Source: Prunella strophiata (Eukaryota > Chordata > Aves > Passeriformes > Prunellidae). Taken from it: DNA of 64,000 nt. The translations under genes were made by a program, and so were the position numbers. Under the pieces are notes generated by a model that made no database searches, was not told where the DNA came from, and worked only from the letters and a program-made list of their open reading frames with translations. Of the stretch, positions 53,341 through 64,000 are shown one piece after another (position 1 is the first letter of the stretch; each line of letters starts with the position of its first letter). The stretch covers positions 20,153,085 to 20,217,084 of the forward strand of contig JAZBQD010000019.1 of NCBI GenBank assembly GCA_036583965.1, read 5' to 3'.

Positions 53341-53517
53341 AAGGAGATGCTGCTATTGTTAGCTGTTTTAACACTTGCAGTCTTTGCAGGGACACCAGTG
53401 AGCCGTAGCCTGAGAAGGCTGACTTTGTGCTATGTGTTTATTCCCATATACTGGATGCTGTACACTCTCTTGTTAACTTTTAGTTACCTAGGAGTTCTCA
53501 ACCTCACAAGAAAATAA
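53341..53517 (+). CDS. Possible exon: short hydrophobic (signal-peptide or two-helix membrane) reading frame
   Basis: I do not recognise this product. Behind a strong polypyrimidine-AG acceptor (AG at 53339-53340) an open frame runs 58 codons to TAA at 53515-53517. The preceding in-frame codon is a stop, so the frame begins exactly at the putative exon edge. An ATG at 53347 has purine at -3. From there the first 15 residues (MLLLLAVLTLAVFAG) form a hydrophobic core like a signal peptide. A basic turn (RSLRR) and a second hydrophobic stretch (YVFIPIYWMLYTLLLTF) follow. An alternative is a signal exon ending at the internal donor-like CAGTGAGC near 53397. No partner exon is evident, and a frame of this length is not rare by chance, so treat it as a candidate only. 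Confidence 0.15.
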   Translation, partial: KEMLLLLAVLTLAVFAGTPVSRSLRRLTLCYVFIPIYWMLYTLLLTFSYLGVLNLTRK

Positions 53518-53699
53518 CCTTCTGCTGAAGAAACACTTCTGTGTGCAAGATGACGTTCTCTCATTTTTATCTTTATAAACCCTGGGTTGGACAAAGATGT
53601 CTTTCAGTCATGGCAGAGTCTGTGGCAAGTTAAGCTGGTTTACCATAAACATTAAACTTCATGAGTTACCAGAATTACTAGAGGATTGTGGAGGGAAGT

Positions 53700-54270
53700 T
53701 CTCATGGTTTACCCCCAGCCAACAGCCAAGTCCCAAGCAGCCTCTCCCTCAGTCCCCTCACCAGAGTGACTGGGGACAGAATGAGAAGGGTAAAAGCTGG
53801 AGATCTTGTGGGTTGAGATAAAAACAGTTTAATACGAAAAGTAAATGCCAGGTGCACAAGCAAAGCAAAACAAGGAATAGATTCATTGCTTCCTATGGCA
53901 GGCAGGTGTTCAGCCATCTCCAGGAGAGCAGGGCAGGGACCCCATCACATGTAATGATGACTTGGGAAGACAAACACCATCACCCCAAACATCCCTCCCC
54001 TCCACCTGTTTTCCCCCAGTTTCTACTCTGAGCACGATGTCACATGGTCTGGAATATCCCTTTGGGTCACCTGTCCTGGCTGAGTCTCCTTCCAATACCC
54101 CCTGCATCCCCAACTTCCTCACCACCTTAGCAGTACAGAAAGCAGTAAGCTCTGCTCAGCAATGACAAAAACATCTCTCTGTTATCAGCCCTGTGTTTGG
54201 AATAATAGAAAACACAGACCCACACCAGCCACTGTGAAGACAATTAATTCTACACCAGCCAAAACAAGCA
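53700..54270 (-). mobile_element. Solo LTR, avian endogenous retrovirus (minus strand)
   Basis: A near-complete LTR of 571 bases that I recognise as a widespread avian family. On the plus strand it begins ctcatggttt-acccccagcc and contains agaagggtaaaagctgg, gttgagataaaaacagttta, ggcaggcaggtgttcagcca and tggaatatccctttggg. It ends cagccaaaacaagca. On the minus strand the order is correct: TG start, promoter part, ATTAAA polyadenylation signal (in aacagtttaatac on the plus strand), then the U5 end. The TATA box of the family appears decayed (gtttctactctgagc on the plus strand). The five bases gaggg occur at 53691-53695 and at 54271-54275 and may be a degraded target duplication. There is no internal retroviral sequence. 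Confidence 0.88.
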
Positions 54271-56169
54271 GAGGGTGTAACTTTTTTGTAAGAATTTGGC
54301 AAAAAGCAAGCACAACTGTATCCTTATTTTTTCCTCACACATACACACATGATACACATTTATTTATTTACTACCATCTATTCCAAAGCTAAAAAACTCC
54401 AGAAAATGCCATATACTGTCATGCCAATGTCTAAAGCTGAAAGCTTGAAGTAAATCATTGGGCTTAACAAATATCAAGGGAGCTCTACCTATGGATCAGC
54501 AGTTCTGACCTGGGCAATAGGGCTAACCTAACACCTGCTTGTGCCTACTGAGGGTTCTCATTCTTTGCTTTTCTGAATTTTCTATGCATATTTCAAATAG
54601 GCAAGGAAAAAAAAAAAAAAACTATTAATGCAGATAAGATGAAAAATTACCTTTTCCAATTCCCCACTTAACTCTTCATGTGATACAGTGTTAATTTTCC
54701 ACATGCAGGAGGAAGCCAGTAGTCTGTCACACAGGTGGAATATTTCTTCAGGTTGAAGAAATGAATTTGAGTCATTCTTAGCACTTCATGCTTTATGCCA
54801 AACAACATTCACAGAAAAGCCCTATAACTGAGACTCAGCCAAGTGTATTTTGAATTTTCCATGTTAAAACTGAAAACAACATTTCCTGATCTATTTTTAT
54901 TCTGACACAGTAAAACTGGTGACCTGAAAGTCAACTTGGTTGTTTTTTTTCCACTTCAGTTCTGACCTGTTCTGTGCTCCTGGTATACTCATAAATTAGG
55001 AGATCAAGGAGGAGGGATCAAGTATCATTCCTGCAGCTTCAGGAGTACTGAGCTGAGAAAAAAATCCTTTCAAGACCATTCTTGACCCAGATTCATCCCC
55101 AGCTCTGTCAGCTTCTCACAGCCTATATTCAAGGAAGAACTGTGATTGTGATGGCAAAAATTACTCTGGAGGCTTATTTTGATCAGTGAAACCCTTAAGT
55201 AGCCTTTATAATGCAACAATGAAACATGAAATATTTACAGCTTTAAAATAAATTACAGTTTCCTGCTTCCTGCCATGAGTCAGATTGCATATCAGAAATA
55301 AGTCAAAGCTTTGTAGAGGCAAAGTTGGGCAGGTTCTGCAAAAGGTAGAGGAAAGTGCTACCTATCATAAGGTCAGAAGGCCATTCCACGTCTGCCACTG
55401 AAAGCTCTGTTAAAGCTCATATATAACAAATTGCCTAAAAACCTTTTGTTTTTCATGTAACTATATGCAAAGTACATAAGAGTAACAAATATTTAGCAAT
55501 AAGGTGCATTCTTAGCTGCTTCTCTGCTGTTGTTTCAAACCCTCTGAATTTTAGCCTAAAGGTACAGCTAGATTCATTACTACATGTCATGCCAACATCC
55601 CACAGTGCTGTTTCAGTCAGAAAATGATCAAATTAGTATCATAAATGAAATAATATTCTGTATTCAAGGGTAGGTGACGATAAATACAATGGCAACTGAA
55701 CTTAGATCTCTTTCTCCATTTCATTGTGTTGCTTTTGCCTACTAAATTAGTCTAAAGACATCATGAAAAATGACAGGGTTTCTTGAAATGTATCTGAATA
55801 GTTCTGACTTGTGACTCTCAGAAATAGCATTAGCACATGTTCCCTGCGTAAGTTCTCAGCTTATGATAATATGAAAAATAAAATCATAAGACCATATGAG
55901 AGTTACTGAAAAAATGAAGCAAAAGGAGATATATCAGTTTCCCATTGGTAGAAAATAAATTAAGAAGTAAAAAAGACAAAATTGTAAAAGCCACTGCCTA
56001 CATACTTCTGATATACCACCTGCTGTGACAATAACTTTTAGATGTCTCCATCTCCTCTAGGATCTTACTCTCTGAGGTAACTTCTCTTCTTTCTCTGGAC
56101 TGCACACTCCCTATGAATTTTCTATACAGCACTGCATGCATGCTCATATTAGAGCTAATAATGCCTAAT
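54271..56169. other. Unique non-coding spacer
   Basis: No gene or dispersed repeat is recognised. It contains a 15-base A-run at 54607-54621. Confidence 0.55.
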
Positions 56170-56272
56170 AATGCCCAGGTCATGGGTTCACTCCCTGTAT
56201 GGGTCATTCACTTAGCACTTGGACTCAGTGATCCTTGTGGGTCCCTTCCAACTTGCAATATTCTGTAACTCA
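56170..56272 (+). mobile_element. CR1 LINE 3' end (plus strand)
   Basis: The last 100 or so bases of a CR1. The stretch tcatgggttcactccctg leads into ttggactcagtgatccttg, tgggtcccttccaacttgc and the tail aatattctgtaactc. The orientation is given by the tail being on the right. It is strongly 5'-truncated and has no coding remnant. It faces the opposite-strand CR1 that begins about 170 bases further right. Confidence 0.85.
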
Positions 56273-56440
56273 GTGGAAATGCTGTTTACACTATTAATGG
56301 TGTCTACACAAAGAGCAAAACAGTCCTCAGTGGCCTAGCCAATCTTTTTTTAAGTTGAGAAAAACTCTACAAAAGGATGAAGAATATAGGACAGGATAGT
56401 TTTGGAGTATTTTCTATTGTATTAAGGCATTGTGTTTTGT

Positions 56441-56860
56441 ATCATAGACTCACAGAATTATAGAATTGCCTCTGTTGCAAGGGACCTTAAACATCACTTA
56501 GTTCCAGCTTCCCACTGTGGGCAGGGACATCTTTCACTAGACCAGGTTGCTCAGAGCCCCATCCAATCTGGGCTTGAACACTTCCAGGGATGGGACATCA
56601 ATCTCCTTGCGCTGCCTGTTCCAGTGCCTCACCATCCTCACAGCAAAGAATTTATTCCTAATATCTAATCTAAACCTACTCTCAGTTTGAAACCGTTCCA
56701 CCCTGTTCTGTCGCTACATGCTCTTGTAAACAGTACATCTCCATCTTTCTTTGCAGGCCCCCTTCAGGTACTGGAAGGTTTCAATTATGTCACCAGAAAC
56801 CTTCTTTTGCAGGCTGAACAATTCCAGTTCTCTTAGCCTTTCATGTGGTATTTTTCTCCC
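56441..56860 (-). mobile_element. CR1 LINE 3' end (minus strand)
   Basis: The plus strand starts with tail octamers (agactcacagaattatagaa) and follows the reverse complement of the CR1 3' region: gggaccttaaacatcactta, ggcagggacatctttcacta, cacttccagggatgggacat, gttccagtgcctcaccatcc, gcaaagaatttattcctaat, ccccttcaggtactgg and aggctgaacaattccagttc. It is longer and a little better preserved than the copy at 16.7 kb and belongs to a similar subfamily. Its 5' truncation lies near agcctttcatgtgg at about 56858. It is non-coding. Confidence 0.94.
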
Positions 56861-59257
56861 TGTAACATTTCACCTTCCATCCCATCTCACAGACTTCAAT
56901 TGAAATTGCAAGAAAATAAATCTCTCGTAATGCAAAAACTTCACAGAAAACTCAGCTGAACCAAAAAAAACCCAAAACAAATTGGACTTTAGATATTTAT
57001 TCTGATTTGAACTTGCTTAAAATAATTTGGTATTTTCTCATTCAAGGTATTTCCCTGCAGCAGGATTTTCTAACAATTTTTTTGTTTCAGGGAAAATTAA
57101 GGGCTATTTTCTTCTATATGCTCTTTAATACCTGGCTTCTAATTGAATATATGAAAATGTTTGAATCTCAATTACTCATAAATTTGTAATTTAAAGATGT
57201 ATACTAAGTAAATAAAGGATGTCTGACTGTTGGACCCTGAGTAATCACAGCATCTCCTATTTTCTTGAAAATGATCCTTCTTGGATATTTCTATTTGCTT
57301 GAATACAGACATGTCAACAGGAACAATGTGAAACTTGAGTTCTTTGGGGTGGTCCTACATCACACAAGAAGTTCACATGCTGATGTCTTCTGAGAGGCTC
57401 ATCACACAAACTGCATTGTCAGAATGATGGCAGCAGCCCTTGATTCTGTCAAAATTTTCCACACAGAGCTGTGGGACATGACACTTTGCAGACTGAGGGT
57501 ATTAAGGTATACTGTTACAGTCAACTTTCTAAATTTTACATCTAGCATAATCTAGATAAACTACTTTTCTACCTTCTCCATCCATGTTAGCCCTTTTATA
57601 ATCTCTTTCAATACTGATTTTCTGTAGTTGTACTTGAAGTGTGAGTAGTAACAGAAAACTAGTCAAGTTGGCAGCCTGTAAATCCTTGTGTGGATATCAG
57701 CTTCAATGGCCTTTGCATCATTTATTTCACTTACATATGCTGACGATCTCAAAAACACTATTCAGACTGATCAATGAACCAAACATAAGGCTGTCTTCAG
57801 CCAGCTGCTGCAGAGCTGTACAACAGCACATAGCAACTGGGTGCAATACCTTAAAGAGAAGTGGCTAACAGGCTATTCAAATGAGAGCACATGGAGATTT
57901 TACTTCACTGACCTATAGCAGTAACATTCAGCCTAACTGCAGTGCTCTCCTCCTTCTCCCATGGCTTCACTTGGCAACATGTAGAGGTGAGGCTAAGGTT
58001 GTGTCTCCAGCTATACAGTGTACAACCAGCACAGCTGTAGTCTTGGTTCTCTGCCCTCCCTGACACAGCACAAGTCCTTACTAAAGTACCAGAGATTCAA
58101 GCTGTTAAGTGCAGCCTGGCAGCAGCCCATTCTACTACAAATTCTGGCTCTCCTTACCTCTCTCAGCATCTCTCTCCAGGGCACACCATAGGAAGTGGAA
58201 GAAGTCAAAGCTCAGTAAGTGTAAGAATCTTAATTGCTCAGGCTGGTACAGTTGATGCCATATCCAACATAAGCAAAACAGACTCATGTCCTTTGGTCAG
58301 CACCTGTTCTGCCTAGTGTCTTGAACTGACTCCAAGAATGGTTTTATGCTCCAAGAATAAACCCTTGACACAGAGAACATCCAATTTCCTAGAAATGCTG
58401 ATAGTTAGCTTTACTCTGTCTGCATCCTGGTACTGATGACAGCCAAGCAGGCAGATGACCTTCCTACTTATAACTGTCTTCAAATAAAATTAAAAGCTCA
58501 GATAGCTATAAATTTGCTTAAATTTTTAAAAGTCTTTAAGCTTGGTTGTCAACTTTCAAGCTTGGTTGACAGCTCCAGCTGGAGACTAAACACTTCCATC
58601 CACTGGTTAAGTAAAATATAGCCAGTTGCAATGCTGTCTCTCCAGTGAGATGAGATGAGATGAAATTATTCTCTATCTCCAGTGAGACGGGACCAATTCT
58701 GTAGATGACAGAGCAATCCAAAACATTTAGTTTATTCTGTCTTTTCTCTCAGGTGACAGTCAGCCAGGGCACCAGCAGTGATATCTTCTCCAGCCTTCTA
58801 GTAGTTCAAAAATTGAACAATGAGCACTGGTGACCTAGACCTCATTTGAACTAGAATTCTATGCTTGTACAAAGAGCCTCCACAGCTGTGAGCAGTTCCT
58901 TGTCCCACTTACAGATAAAAACCAATCTATCCTGCAAAGAAATTGAAAGTTTATCTGAGTTGTACGTTGTCCTGATTTTTCCTCACATGTTGACAACAAA
59001 ACCAGATGCATGAAAACTTTTACAGACACAGATTCAAAGTACAGTATACAGGTAGAAGTATGCAATTACCTTAACCATCTACAGAAGTATTCTCTCACTA
59101 ACAAATACCCTGACCTTTGCCAAAAAAAAAAAAAAGCCTATTATAGACATATAATAACCACTTAGAACTCCTCTTGTCAAGCATCTTATATGAGAAATTA
59201 CTCTGGCTCCTCATCTGCCTTCAAATCAGATGTATAAGAGGATATAAATTCAGAAAG
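56861..59257. other. Unique sequence upstream of the candidate secreted-peptide exon
   Basis: No gene is recognised. Local tandem copies of aagcttggttg occur at about 58538-58568, and near-copies of ctccagtgaga occur at about 58641-58688. A 14-base A-run lies at 59122-59135. If the candidate gene at 59258 is real, its promoter or a 5' untranslated exon should lie here. I see no clear TATA box or CpG island. Confidence 0.5.
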
Positions 59258-59416
59258 ATGCTGGCCAGCCATGCTGTTCTCATAAGTATTTTGCTATTTA
59301 TTCATTCACCATCCTGTAGTTCACAGGAAGTGATTGAAAACAAAGAAAGTGATCTGAAAATCACAAAGTCAAAGGAAGAACTAGAAAATAGTTCCACTTT
59401 TGAAAGTTATTCCAAG
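59258..59416 (+). CDS. Candidate first coding exon of an unidentified secreted protein
   Basis: ATG at 59258 has A at -3. The first 22 residues look like a textbook signal peptide: a short N-region (MLASH), a hydrophobic core (AVLISILLFI) and a polar end with small residues (HSPSCSS), predicted cleavage before Q23. Residues 23-53 are acidic and lysine-rich, with one N-glycosylation sequon (N44-S-S) and no cysteine. The exon would end in phase 0 at tccAAG/gtcaga (donor GT at 59417-59418). If not spliced the frame stops at about 59437. An upstream in-frame ATG at 59174 would bury the signal sequence, so I prefer 59258. The pattern resembles a small prohormone or cytokine precursor. I do not recognise the family, and chance is not excluded. 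Confidence 0.33.
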
Positions 59417-62400
59417 GTCAGACCAGGTATAACTTAAGCCTTACCCAGAAAACATAGAATACCAGTACAAGAAGATGCCATACATGTTTTTACAGTTTTA
59501 CCTCAGAGTTGCTTGCCATGCTGCTGCAACAAGAAAGAATACCTAGCAAAATATGTGCTCTTCTAGACAGTTTGTTCTGGCCTGGTTTATTAGAGGTAGG
59601 ATTAGAGGTTATCTAGAACAGTGACAATTATACTTCTTCAAAAATTACACTCTTTTATTTTTAAAACTTTTGAATGATAAATTACTGGTGTGATCTCCAG
59701 AGAGAAGTGTATAATCCCCTTGCTGGGCTGAGAAGTGCCCCAGGAGCACCATATTGCTGAACATCCTTCAGGCACCAACTGAGACAGCTGCCAGGTGTTC
59801 TTGGGGCTCAGGGAACTCCAATGATACAACCACCTGTCTAGCAATTGTTGGATTCAATGCCAAAAAGATTTCTTTACATTCATTCATGTAGTTGAAACAG
59901 CGTCCATAACATATTTCACTCTCCAAAGCAAGAATTCCTAGAAAAATCAACTACTATTAAAAAAACACATGTACACATTAAGAGAGATATTTCTCTGGCA
60001 CAATTGAGAGCTACTCTCTTAATATAAAAGTGCATTATCAGATAAGTATTTGGCCCATCCAATTTGAATTCTAGAAGACATGTATTCTTTACAATTAAAT
60101 ACTTGAACTGTCAGCTCCATCTAACTGCCTCACTACTATTCATTCATTTCCTGTCAGCATCACAGAAATAGTTAGGAGAAGGATTTTCTATGAAGAGAGA
60201 GCTCACAATGGAAAGGGGAAGCTTCTATATGGAAAAGGGAGAGCATGTAGGCAGCAGAGAGATCAGTGCAGGGGAAGCAGATCAGTGAGCCACTCAGTAC
60301 TGAGGTACAGGATCAAACAGCAAAATAAACTGTACCTGGGGAAATGAGGCTTGGAAGGTGTTAAGAGTGCAGGTAGCTATTTAAGTAGTTTAAGTTAAAC
60401 AGGACATTATGTACCAGGAAAGACAAATTTCTTGTTCCCTGTGTCCTCTGAGTGTAAAAAAGGTCCCTAACAAGCCAATTCTCATCAGTGTAAGGAGACT
60501 ATACTAATGCATACCCTCTAACCCAGTATTATCACATCTAGAGATCTCCTCTGTGCCGCTTGCAGAAGAAAGCCTCACAGGCAGTATTATGTCATTGAAA
60601 GCAGCACTGAAAACTACCCACTTGGCATCCAATGAATAGGCCCTTATTTTCCTGCCTTTTTTATGCTACAGGCCATGAAGACAGTCTGATCATCTGAATT
60701 TCAGAGCAGTTTTTTGCATGGAAAAATGCAGCCTAAAGCCATAACACCTGCCTGCCTGTACTAGTAGTCGTAGTAGTCCCCTACAGTACACCCCCCTCCC
60801 CCCCCACCATGCTGGAAGGAAGACCAGTGCTGTCCCACCCCTTCTCTTTTCAGCTCCTGCTGAACCCCAACCAACCTCTGTTGTTGCTGTGTTCAGAGGA
60901 GAGCTGGGAAGAGAGAACCTGTCAAAGACAAACCAAATGGGAACCACTCACTCTGACCAGCCCTGGTCCTATGCCTTCTAGTGGAAGGGCATTTATCTTT
61001 GTCCTTTGTTTTACAAGAGCAGTGGATTCATGTATTTTTAATAAAGAAAAAATAGCTTACAGCCACATCCCTACTGCACAGTGAAGTGCAGTCCCTCCTG
61101 ACACTAAGCAGCCTAGCAATGGCTTTGCCTTATACCCAGCCTGGAGAATTGCCATCCATCAGGTTCACTGAATTAAACTCAGTACAGCACGTGAATAACT
61201 GCAGACCTTTAAACCACCAGACAGCTGCAAAATATGGTCATCTTGGGTGGATGCCTACAAAGTTTATGTATATATGCAAATCAAGCTATCACAAGAACAG
61301 ATGGCAAAATAAACAGTGAAAATACAATTGATCACACAACTATAGCAGCTCTTTGTTTCTCTCTTCCTAAGTGCTGACTACAAGAGTAACTATTAAATTT
61401 CAATCACTGTATCTTGATTTGGTAATAGCACTTTTCTGCACTGTGAGAGTTTAAAAATGGAGTAATAACTCAATTATGTCTGATTATGAGACTAATATGA
61501 TTGATTTTCTGACTAACAAGGATACTAGAGGGAATTCTCTTGGTCCAGTGAAATCAGTGCCTAATGACACAAAGTCATGTATTGGCAGAAGCAACATAAA
61601 GATTTTCACATAAAAGCCCACAGTCTAGCCAGCTTCAGAAATCCAAGCTGAAATCCAACTATATCAAGTTGATAGCAACTCTCCCAGTACCACACAATAA
61701 CACATGGTCATTACATATTGTTATTGTACAATGTTTTCATACATAGCTTGTTTCTGTCTACACTGCCAAGAATCTAATTGTAATAAGTGACTAGCATATT
61801 ACTAGCATGAATAAGACCCTGTTTTTCAAGGACTGGATTTTTCAAAATGATGACTGTAAATCAGAATCTAATGCTTACCAATTACTCTCAAATTCTCATT
61901 ATGTGCCTGCATAAGCAAAGACTTCCAAGGGGTTTCATGGTGCAATAGATACAAACATTGAGAATAATTCCTCTTCAGCATGTCTTCATAGGGAGGGTTC
62001 TTGGGAAACATCTACTCAAATAGTCAGGAAAAAAACAGATAGAAGGTGATGGCAGACCTCAAACATAAACCACTGCAATGAATATAAGCATTTCATTGTA
62101 GCATTTTGGCCTATATTATTCTCTGTCTTAAGTGCCCATTTAAATTGCATTTTTAGCTTTCTGCAGAACTGTGAGTAGAAACATTTGTATGTTTCACATG
62201 GTTCTTCCCCCTTTTCCAAAAATTATCTTTTCCCCACATTAACACAAAGAACTCACTTTCTGTTAATTGCTCAGTAAAAGAGAGTACCTTGGGGCTTTAT
62301 TAAGTAAGATTTCTGAGAGGCTGAACCACGTGTGACCTAAATTGGCTACATAAGTGCTTTCTGGAGGGCATAGAGCAGTATTCACAAACATAATCGTCTT

Positions 62401-62976
62401 TCACCTTGATGTTAATTATATACTTTGCCATTCAAAATAAGTTATGGCCATGAGCTAAAGCATTTGTAAAGTAAACATGTCAGGAAAGCAAGATACGGGA
62501 GAATTAATTAAAATAGTAAACTCAGCCTATTAAAAATGCCTTTTCTTTTTACTCTCAATATCTAGTGTGGCCTAAACAGAAAAAAACCACTGGTCTCTAA
62601 AAGGAAGGCAGCAAATTTTCATCTCTCTAGGTTGCTTTGTTTAAAAATAAAAATATCATGCACAGATCTTTTCCTCAGAATATGAAAATAAATGGGCCTT
62701 TCCTGTTAACAACAATTTGATGAGCAGGAAGTGCCTCAGGTCTTATAAAATACATTTCCTCTAGAAAAAAAATGTTTTACATAACCTATATTTTTACATT
62801 TCAATTTTCTGTTCAGGTTTTTTCTTACTTTTTTTAAAATCAAGGATATTTATACAAAAACAGAATCTTTACTTTTGAACTTACTTTTGAACTGTGCTCT
62901 ACTCCACCACTGTCAGTATGACCCATTTTTGAGAGTGAGTTTTCTTGTGGGGTTTGTTGCACGTTGTTTAAAGCAG
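59417..62976 (+). other. Putative intron of the candidate gene, otherwise unique sequence
   Basis: About 3.6 kb between the proposed donor and acceptor, with no CR1 or LTR. It may hide further small coding exons in phase 0 that I cannot single out. It contains a C-rich run (six C, T, eight C) at 60791-60805. A tandem copy of cttacttttgaa lies just upstream of the acceptor, at about 62869-62893. Confidence 0.3.
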
Positions 62977-63138
62977 GACCATAAGAACCCAACAAAAATC
63001 AACAAAAATCACCATGATCCAGAAAGCAAAGTCTCCGATGGAAAGAGATGGCAACAGCAATTAATGATGAGTTTAGAAAAGCATGTTCCAGACCCGGCCA
63101 AATTTAAAGCACTGGCTCAGCTGATACAAAAGTACTAG
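62977..63138 (+). CDS. Candidate last coding exon of the unidentified secreted protein
   Basis: A pyrimidine/GT-rich stretch ends in the acceptor aagcag (AG at 62975-62976). The open frame from GAC at 62977 runs 53 residues to TAG at 63136-63138 and is in phase 0, matching the donor at 59416. The product would be about 106 residues in all. The exon is rich in Lys, Asn and His at first (DHKNPTKINKNHHDPE). It then has a GKR tribasic-type site (residues 22-24 of the exon), followed by a 29-residue tail beginning WQQQLMMSLEKH and ending ALAQLIQKY. That tail is amphipathic-helix-like, as expected of a cleaved peptide. There is no cysteine and no Gly for C-terminal amidation at the end. The frame is also open upstream to 62875, so the acceptor choice rests on the splice signal and phase. 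Confidence 0.33.
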   Translation, partial: DHKNPTKINKNHHDPESKVSDGKRWQQQLMMSLEKHVPDPAKFKALAQLIQKY

Positions 63139-63501
63139 ATTTTACAAACAGATTTTTGAGGTATTTCAGAAAGATCATAAAGAAGATGCTTGAAAAAAAA
63201 TTGAGATTTTTTGCTTTAAATTGTCATCTGCCAGACTATTAGCAGCATACAGTACAGTTAAGGATACAGAACAGAGATACATCTCATTTTTCCTGTCATT
63301 TCAAGCTTTGAAACCACCCTGCTTGCTTCCTACTGGATAGCCCACCTCAGCCCCTCAGATGTCCCACTGGGGCACTGCCTCTGAACCGAGGCTCTCTTCT
63401 ACATTGTCTCCTACATCAAAGTCCAAAATTCAGTGTGAAGAATTCCATTCCTCATTTTCACTCTCTTCTCCATCCACCATTTTGTGTTCTTGATACCTAA
63501 A

Positions 63502-63508
<7 letters not shown>
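63139..63508 (+). other. Possible 3' untranslated region with polyadenylation signal
   Basis: The 370 bases following the stop of the candidate exon contain no other feature and end with AATAAA at 63500-63505, only three bases before a genomic A-run. This suits a 3' end of the candidate gene, but the A-run is closer to the signal than a normal cleavage site. It could instead mark an unrelated A-tract or an old retroposed 3' end. Confidence 0.3.

Positions 63509-63533
<25 letters not shown>
63509..63533 (+). repeat. Poly(A) tract, 25 bases
   Basis: An uninterrupted run of 25 A directly after AATAAATTT. It could be a homopolymer or the tail of a retroposed transcript. No flanking direct repeat is obvious. 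Confidence 0.85.
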
Positions 63534-64000
63534 CCAAACACAAAAACCCAACTAAAATATAAAAATCAATGTCTGTAGCTTCAGAAAAAAAAATATGATA
63601 GATTTATACAAGATGAATCCACTGAAAGCTTCAGTACCTGGGACAATATTTTGGGGAAGTTTATTTTGTTTGTCTTTATGCTTTCTTTCTAAACCAGTGC
63701 TGATGAATTGTGTTAAATCAGACTGCTGACACAAATAATCCTTTGATCTGAGTTAGCAGGGCTGTTCTTATGCACTGTCTGTGCAATACCTCCATTCCCT
63801 GTTCACTCTTTTATGTTTCTATATAGAAGACTAAGGTTCTTGTGAAACAATTTTGTTGATATCTGACATACTTTATAAACTAAGTAATATTTCATAAGCC
63901 TGTAACATCACCCATTTGAGTCATACTGGATATTAGTTGCAAGTATAACAGATTAAATTAATATTAGAAGTAACATTGTGAAGCAATTTCTTTAAGATTA
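63534..64000. other. Unique AT-rich sequence to the window end
   Basis: No gene or repeat is recognised in the last 470 bases. Confidence 0.55.

Noticed and set aside
59638..59844. Possible further CR1 fragment suggested by gatctccagagagaag
   Set aside because: Only a short word resembles the CR1 3' region. The surrounding sequence and tail do not follow CR1.
1..64000. tRNA, rRNA, CRISPR array, mitochondrial insertions
   Set aside because: No cloverleaf, rRNA core, regular spacer-repeat array or mitochondrial gene sequence was recognised on reading. A covariance-model scan was not possible.

Overview
The window looks like a slice of a bird genome, most probably a songbird or another neoavian. 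The evidence is the repeat content: CR1 LINE 3' ends with the typical avian tail (agaatcacagaatc-like octamers), and long terminal repeats (LTRs) of three different families that I recognise from avian genomes. There is no bacterial-type gene packing, no operon, no rRNA and no tRNA. The DNA is AT-rich and almost entirely non-coding, like a gene desert or large introns. The gene content is therefore small and uncertain.

Layout. 1-2.37 kb is unique AT-rich sequence. 2.37-2.84 kb is a long, interrupted CTTT microsatellite, a strand-pure pyrimidine tract. 2.84-15.86 kb is unique sequence holding a perfect 24-bp palindrome at 4291-4314. At 15.86-16.01 kb is a 151-bp remnant of a minus-strand LTR, and at 16.70-17.05 kb a minus-strand CR1. 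After about 8.8 kb of unique sequence comes an ERVL-like plus-strand LTR (about 25.85-26.25 kb), then 11.4 kb of unique sequence. At 37.62-38.71 kb is the largest CR1, minus strand, with broken reverse-transcriptase coding sequence and a plus-strand CR1 3' end nested inside it. After 12.4 kb of unique sequence with several long A-tracts comes a plus-strand solo LTR (51.12-51.84 kb). A short membrane-type or signal-peptide-type reading frame behind a good splice acceptor lies at 53.34-53.52 kb. A 571-bp minus-strand solo LTR (53.70-54.27 kb) belongs to the same family as the 15.9-kb remnant. Two CR1 3' ends face each other at 56.17-56.27 (+) and 56.44-56.86 kb (-).

The most gene-like signal is at 59.26-63.14 kb on the plus strand. 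A start codon in a good context opens a textbook signal peptide and a 53-residue exon ending at a phase-0 donor. About 3.6 kb downstream a phase-0 acceptor opens a second 53-residue frame that contains a GKR processing-type site and ends in a stop, followed by AATAAA about 360 bases later. Together these could encode a cysteine-poor secreted prohormone-like protein of about 106 residues. I do not recognise the family, and the model needs RNA or comparative support.

Because the window is eukaryotic and gene-poor, operons, ribosome binding sites and terminators do not apply. The entries below describe the repeats, the two weak gene candidates, and what the intervening blocks hold.
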